This document shows positions 6,901-7,365 of a stretch of 7,365 nt of DNA, one piece after another. Location of the stretch: positions 1-7,365 of the forward strand of contig CALGFL010000033.1 of assembly GCA_937881145.1 (NCBI GenBank), written 5' to 3'. Each line of letters begins with the position of its first letter. Positions within the stretch are counted from its first letter, which is position 1. A program made the position numbers and the translations under genes. The notes beneath the pieces are model-generated. The model was not told the DNA's origin. It made no database searches and saw only the letters and a program-made list of their open reading frames with translations. This stretch comes from an uncultured Bordetella sp. GTDB taxonomy: Bacteria; Pseudomonadota; Gammaproteobacteria; Burkholderiales; Burkholderiaceae_B.

Positions 6901-7365
6901 TGAACACGGCCATCGATACGCTGGAAGACGCCATCCGCAAGATCGACCGCGAAACGCGCGAATTGCTGCAACAGACCTTCGACACCGTCAACGGTCATTT
7001 CGGCGAACTGTTCCCGCGCCTGTTCGGCGGCGGCGAAGCCAAGCTCTCGATGACCGGCGACGAGATCCTCGACGCCGGCGTGCAGGTGATGGCGCAGCCG
7101 CCGGGCAAGAAGAACCAGACCATTCACCTGCTGTCGGGTGGCGAAAAGGCGCTGACCGCGATTGCGCTGGTGTTCGCGATCTTCCTGCTGAACCCGGCGC
7201 CGTTCTGCCTGCTCGACGAGGTGGACGCACCGCTGGACGACGCCAACACCGAGCGTTACGCCAAGCTGGTCAGCGAGATGTCCAAGGGCACGCAGTTCCT
7301 GTTCATCTCGCACAACAAGATCGCGATGGAAATGGCCGAGCAGCTGATCGGCGTGACGATGCAGG
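3906..7365 (+). CDS. smc: Chromosome partition and condensin protein SMC, 3' end cut by window
   Basis: The frame is open to the window edge, giving 1153 codons; SMC proteins are about 1,170 residues, so roughly 20 are missing. SMC dimers with ScpA and ScpB load onto and extrude DNA to organise and segregate the chromosome. The N-terminal head has LAGFKSF (8-14), Walker A GPNGCGKS (31-38) and the GQG loop (Q146). Coiled-coil arms rich in Glu, Arg, Ala and Gln span about 165-505 and 656-970, flanking a hinge (about 506-655). The C-terminal head has GPVNLAAL (972-979), the ABC signature LSGGEKAL (1076-1083), Walker B with catalytic Glu FCLLDEVDAPLDD (1100-1112) and the H-loop His1136. All ATPase motifs are intact. 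GTG at 3906 is the first ATG, GTG or TTG codon after the in-frame stop at 3789 and gives the standard N-terminus, although no Shine-Dalgarno sequence precedes it. The hinge carries a Pro-Ala insert made by a tandem duplication. ScpA and ScpB are not in the window. Confidence 0.96.
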   Translation, partial: MRLTQLKLAGFKSFVDPTVIPVPSQMVGVVGPNGCGKSNIIDAVRWVLGEAKASELRGESMQDVIFNGSGNRKPAARASVEMVFDNSEGRAAGQWSTYAEIAVRRVLTRDGTSSYFVNNQQVRRRDIHDIFLGTGLGARGYAIIGQGMINRLIEAKPEELRVFLEEAAGVSRYKERRRETENRLSDTRENLTRVEDILRELGSQLEKLESQAEVAQQYRDLQADGEKKQFALWFLKESGARGEREKKSQEMIQAQNNLESAIAALRAGEAALESRRQAHYAASDALHAAQGKLYEANAQVGTLEAEIRHVIDSRNRLQGRRDQLNAQIAEWTAQREHCIEQIAVSEEDLAEGHAKTEQARLQAEAAQADLPSVEARVREAASGRDEMRVALSKVEQNLALAAQTQRDADRQLQALEQRRERLQQELREIDAPDAARLEQLAGDRVAGEDQLTQAQHELAALEARLPEADAERSRAQEAMRRDAEGLARLEARLAALLKLQEDVQKQGALEPWLARHELAGLSRLWQKLHVEPGWETAIEAVLRERMAALEVRSLDWARAFAEDAPPARLAFYQTPPAAPAPAAPAGLAPLAGLLRINDPDLRALLNDWLRNVYISSDLAQALAARATLPAGAALVVKAGHLVDAHSVRFYAPDSEQAGLLARQQEIENLQREIKAQQLIADQARAAAVQAEGAWQQASQAVGPARTRVAEITRRVHDIQLEHSRLQQQAEQSDERTARLNEDLAEIAAQEEDLRATREDAEARFEALDGELAEHQSRFADAEISGEDLAAQAEAARARLRELERAAQETEFAARGIQARIDDLKRNMQLAADQSQRGQAELEHLQRDLAELDASASQAGLQEALEIRAEREEALALARQELDNLSALLRGADEERMQQERALEPLRARITELQLEEQAARLAEEQFTEQLNNREVDRETLGQELAAMPDEWRRASWLQSEVGRISRQIDALGPVNLAALDELTSSRERKNFLDAQQTDLNTAIDTLEDAIRKIDRETRELLQQTFDTVNGHFGELFPRLFGGGEAKLSMTGDEILDAGVQVMAQPPGKKNQTIHLLSGGEKALTAIALVFAIFLLNPAPFCLLDEVDAPLDDANTERYAKLVSEMSKGTQFLFISHNKIAMEMAEQLIGVTMQ
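5631..5660 (+). repeat. Perfect 15-bp tandem duplication in the SMC hinge
   Basis: CCCGCGGCGCCGGCG occurs at 5631-5645 and again without mismatch at 5646-5660. It is in frame and encodes PAAPA twice (residues 576-585), forming a Pro-Ala loop within the hinge domain. The unit is itself rich in short palindromes such as GGCGCC, which favours replication slippage. Confidence 0.92.

Noticed and set aside
3786..7313. A 1175-codon minus-strand open frame covering nearly all of smc
   Set aside because: It is in codon register with smc, so stops on the minus strand require TTA, CTA or TCA codons in smc, which are rare in GC-rich genes. Its translation is a low-complexity Leu/Gln/Gly/Arg/Ala mix with no domain, while the plus strand has every SMC motif.

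Overview
The window is a GC-rich chromosomal housekeeping segment from a betaproteobacterium, most likely the Alcaligenaceae and probably Bordetella or Achromobacter. The evidence is strongly GC-biased codon use, an SMC head typical of beta-proteobacteria, and the arrangement of a TsaB-RimI fusion, a family 4 uracil-DNA glycosylase, LplT and SMC. The genus is my recognition, not a search result. I see no mobile element, tRNA, rRNA or CRISPR array.

Layout: positions 1-157 are non-coding as far as I can see, with an AT-rich patch at about 41-74. A two-gene plus-strand unit follows. The first gene (158-1435) encodes a fused TsaB-RimI protein, joining a tRNA t6A modification subunit to a ribosomal-protein N-acetyltransferase. 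It overlaps by 4 bases a family 4 iron-sulfur uracil-DNA glycosylase (1432-2295) that carries a long disordered N-terminal extension. Convergent to these lies lplT (2372-3685, minus strand), a lysophospholipid flippase of the major facilitator superfamily, with only 76 bp between the two stop codons. LplT is read divergently from smc (3906 to beyond the window end, plus strand). The roughly 220 bp between the lplT and smc starts hold the control regions of both genes, including a strong nested GC hairpin in the likely smc leader.

The genes serve translation fidelity (TsaB-RimI), base-excision repair (UDG), envelope phospholipid recycling (LplT) and chromosome organisation (SMC). They do not form one pathway. 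The only obvious co-expression is TsaB-RimI with UDG.

No new multi-gene system is evident. The observations most worth a second look are two exact in-frame tandem duplications (12 bp in tsaB-rimI, 15 bp in the smc hinge), an N-terminal peptide on the glycosylase resembling the clamp-loader subunit psi (HolD), the missing Shine-Dalgarno sequences before tsaB-rimI and smc, and the smc leader hairpin.
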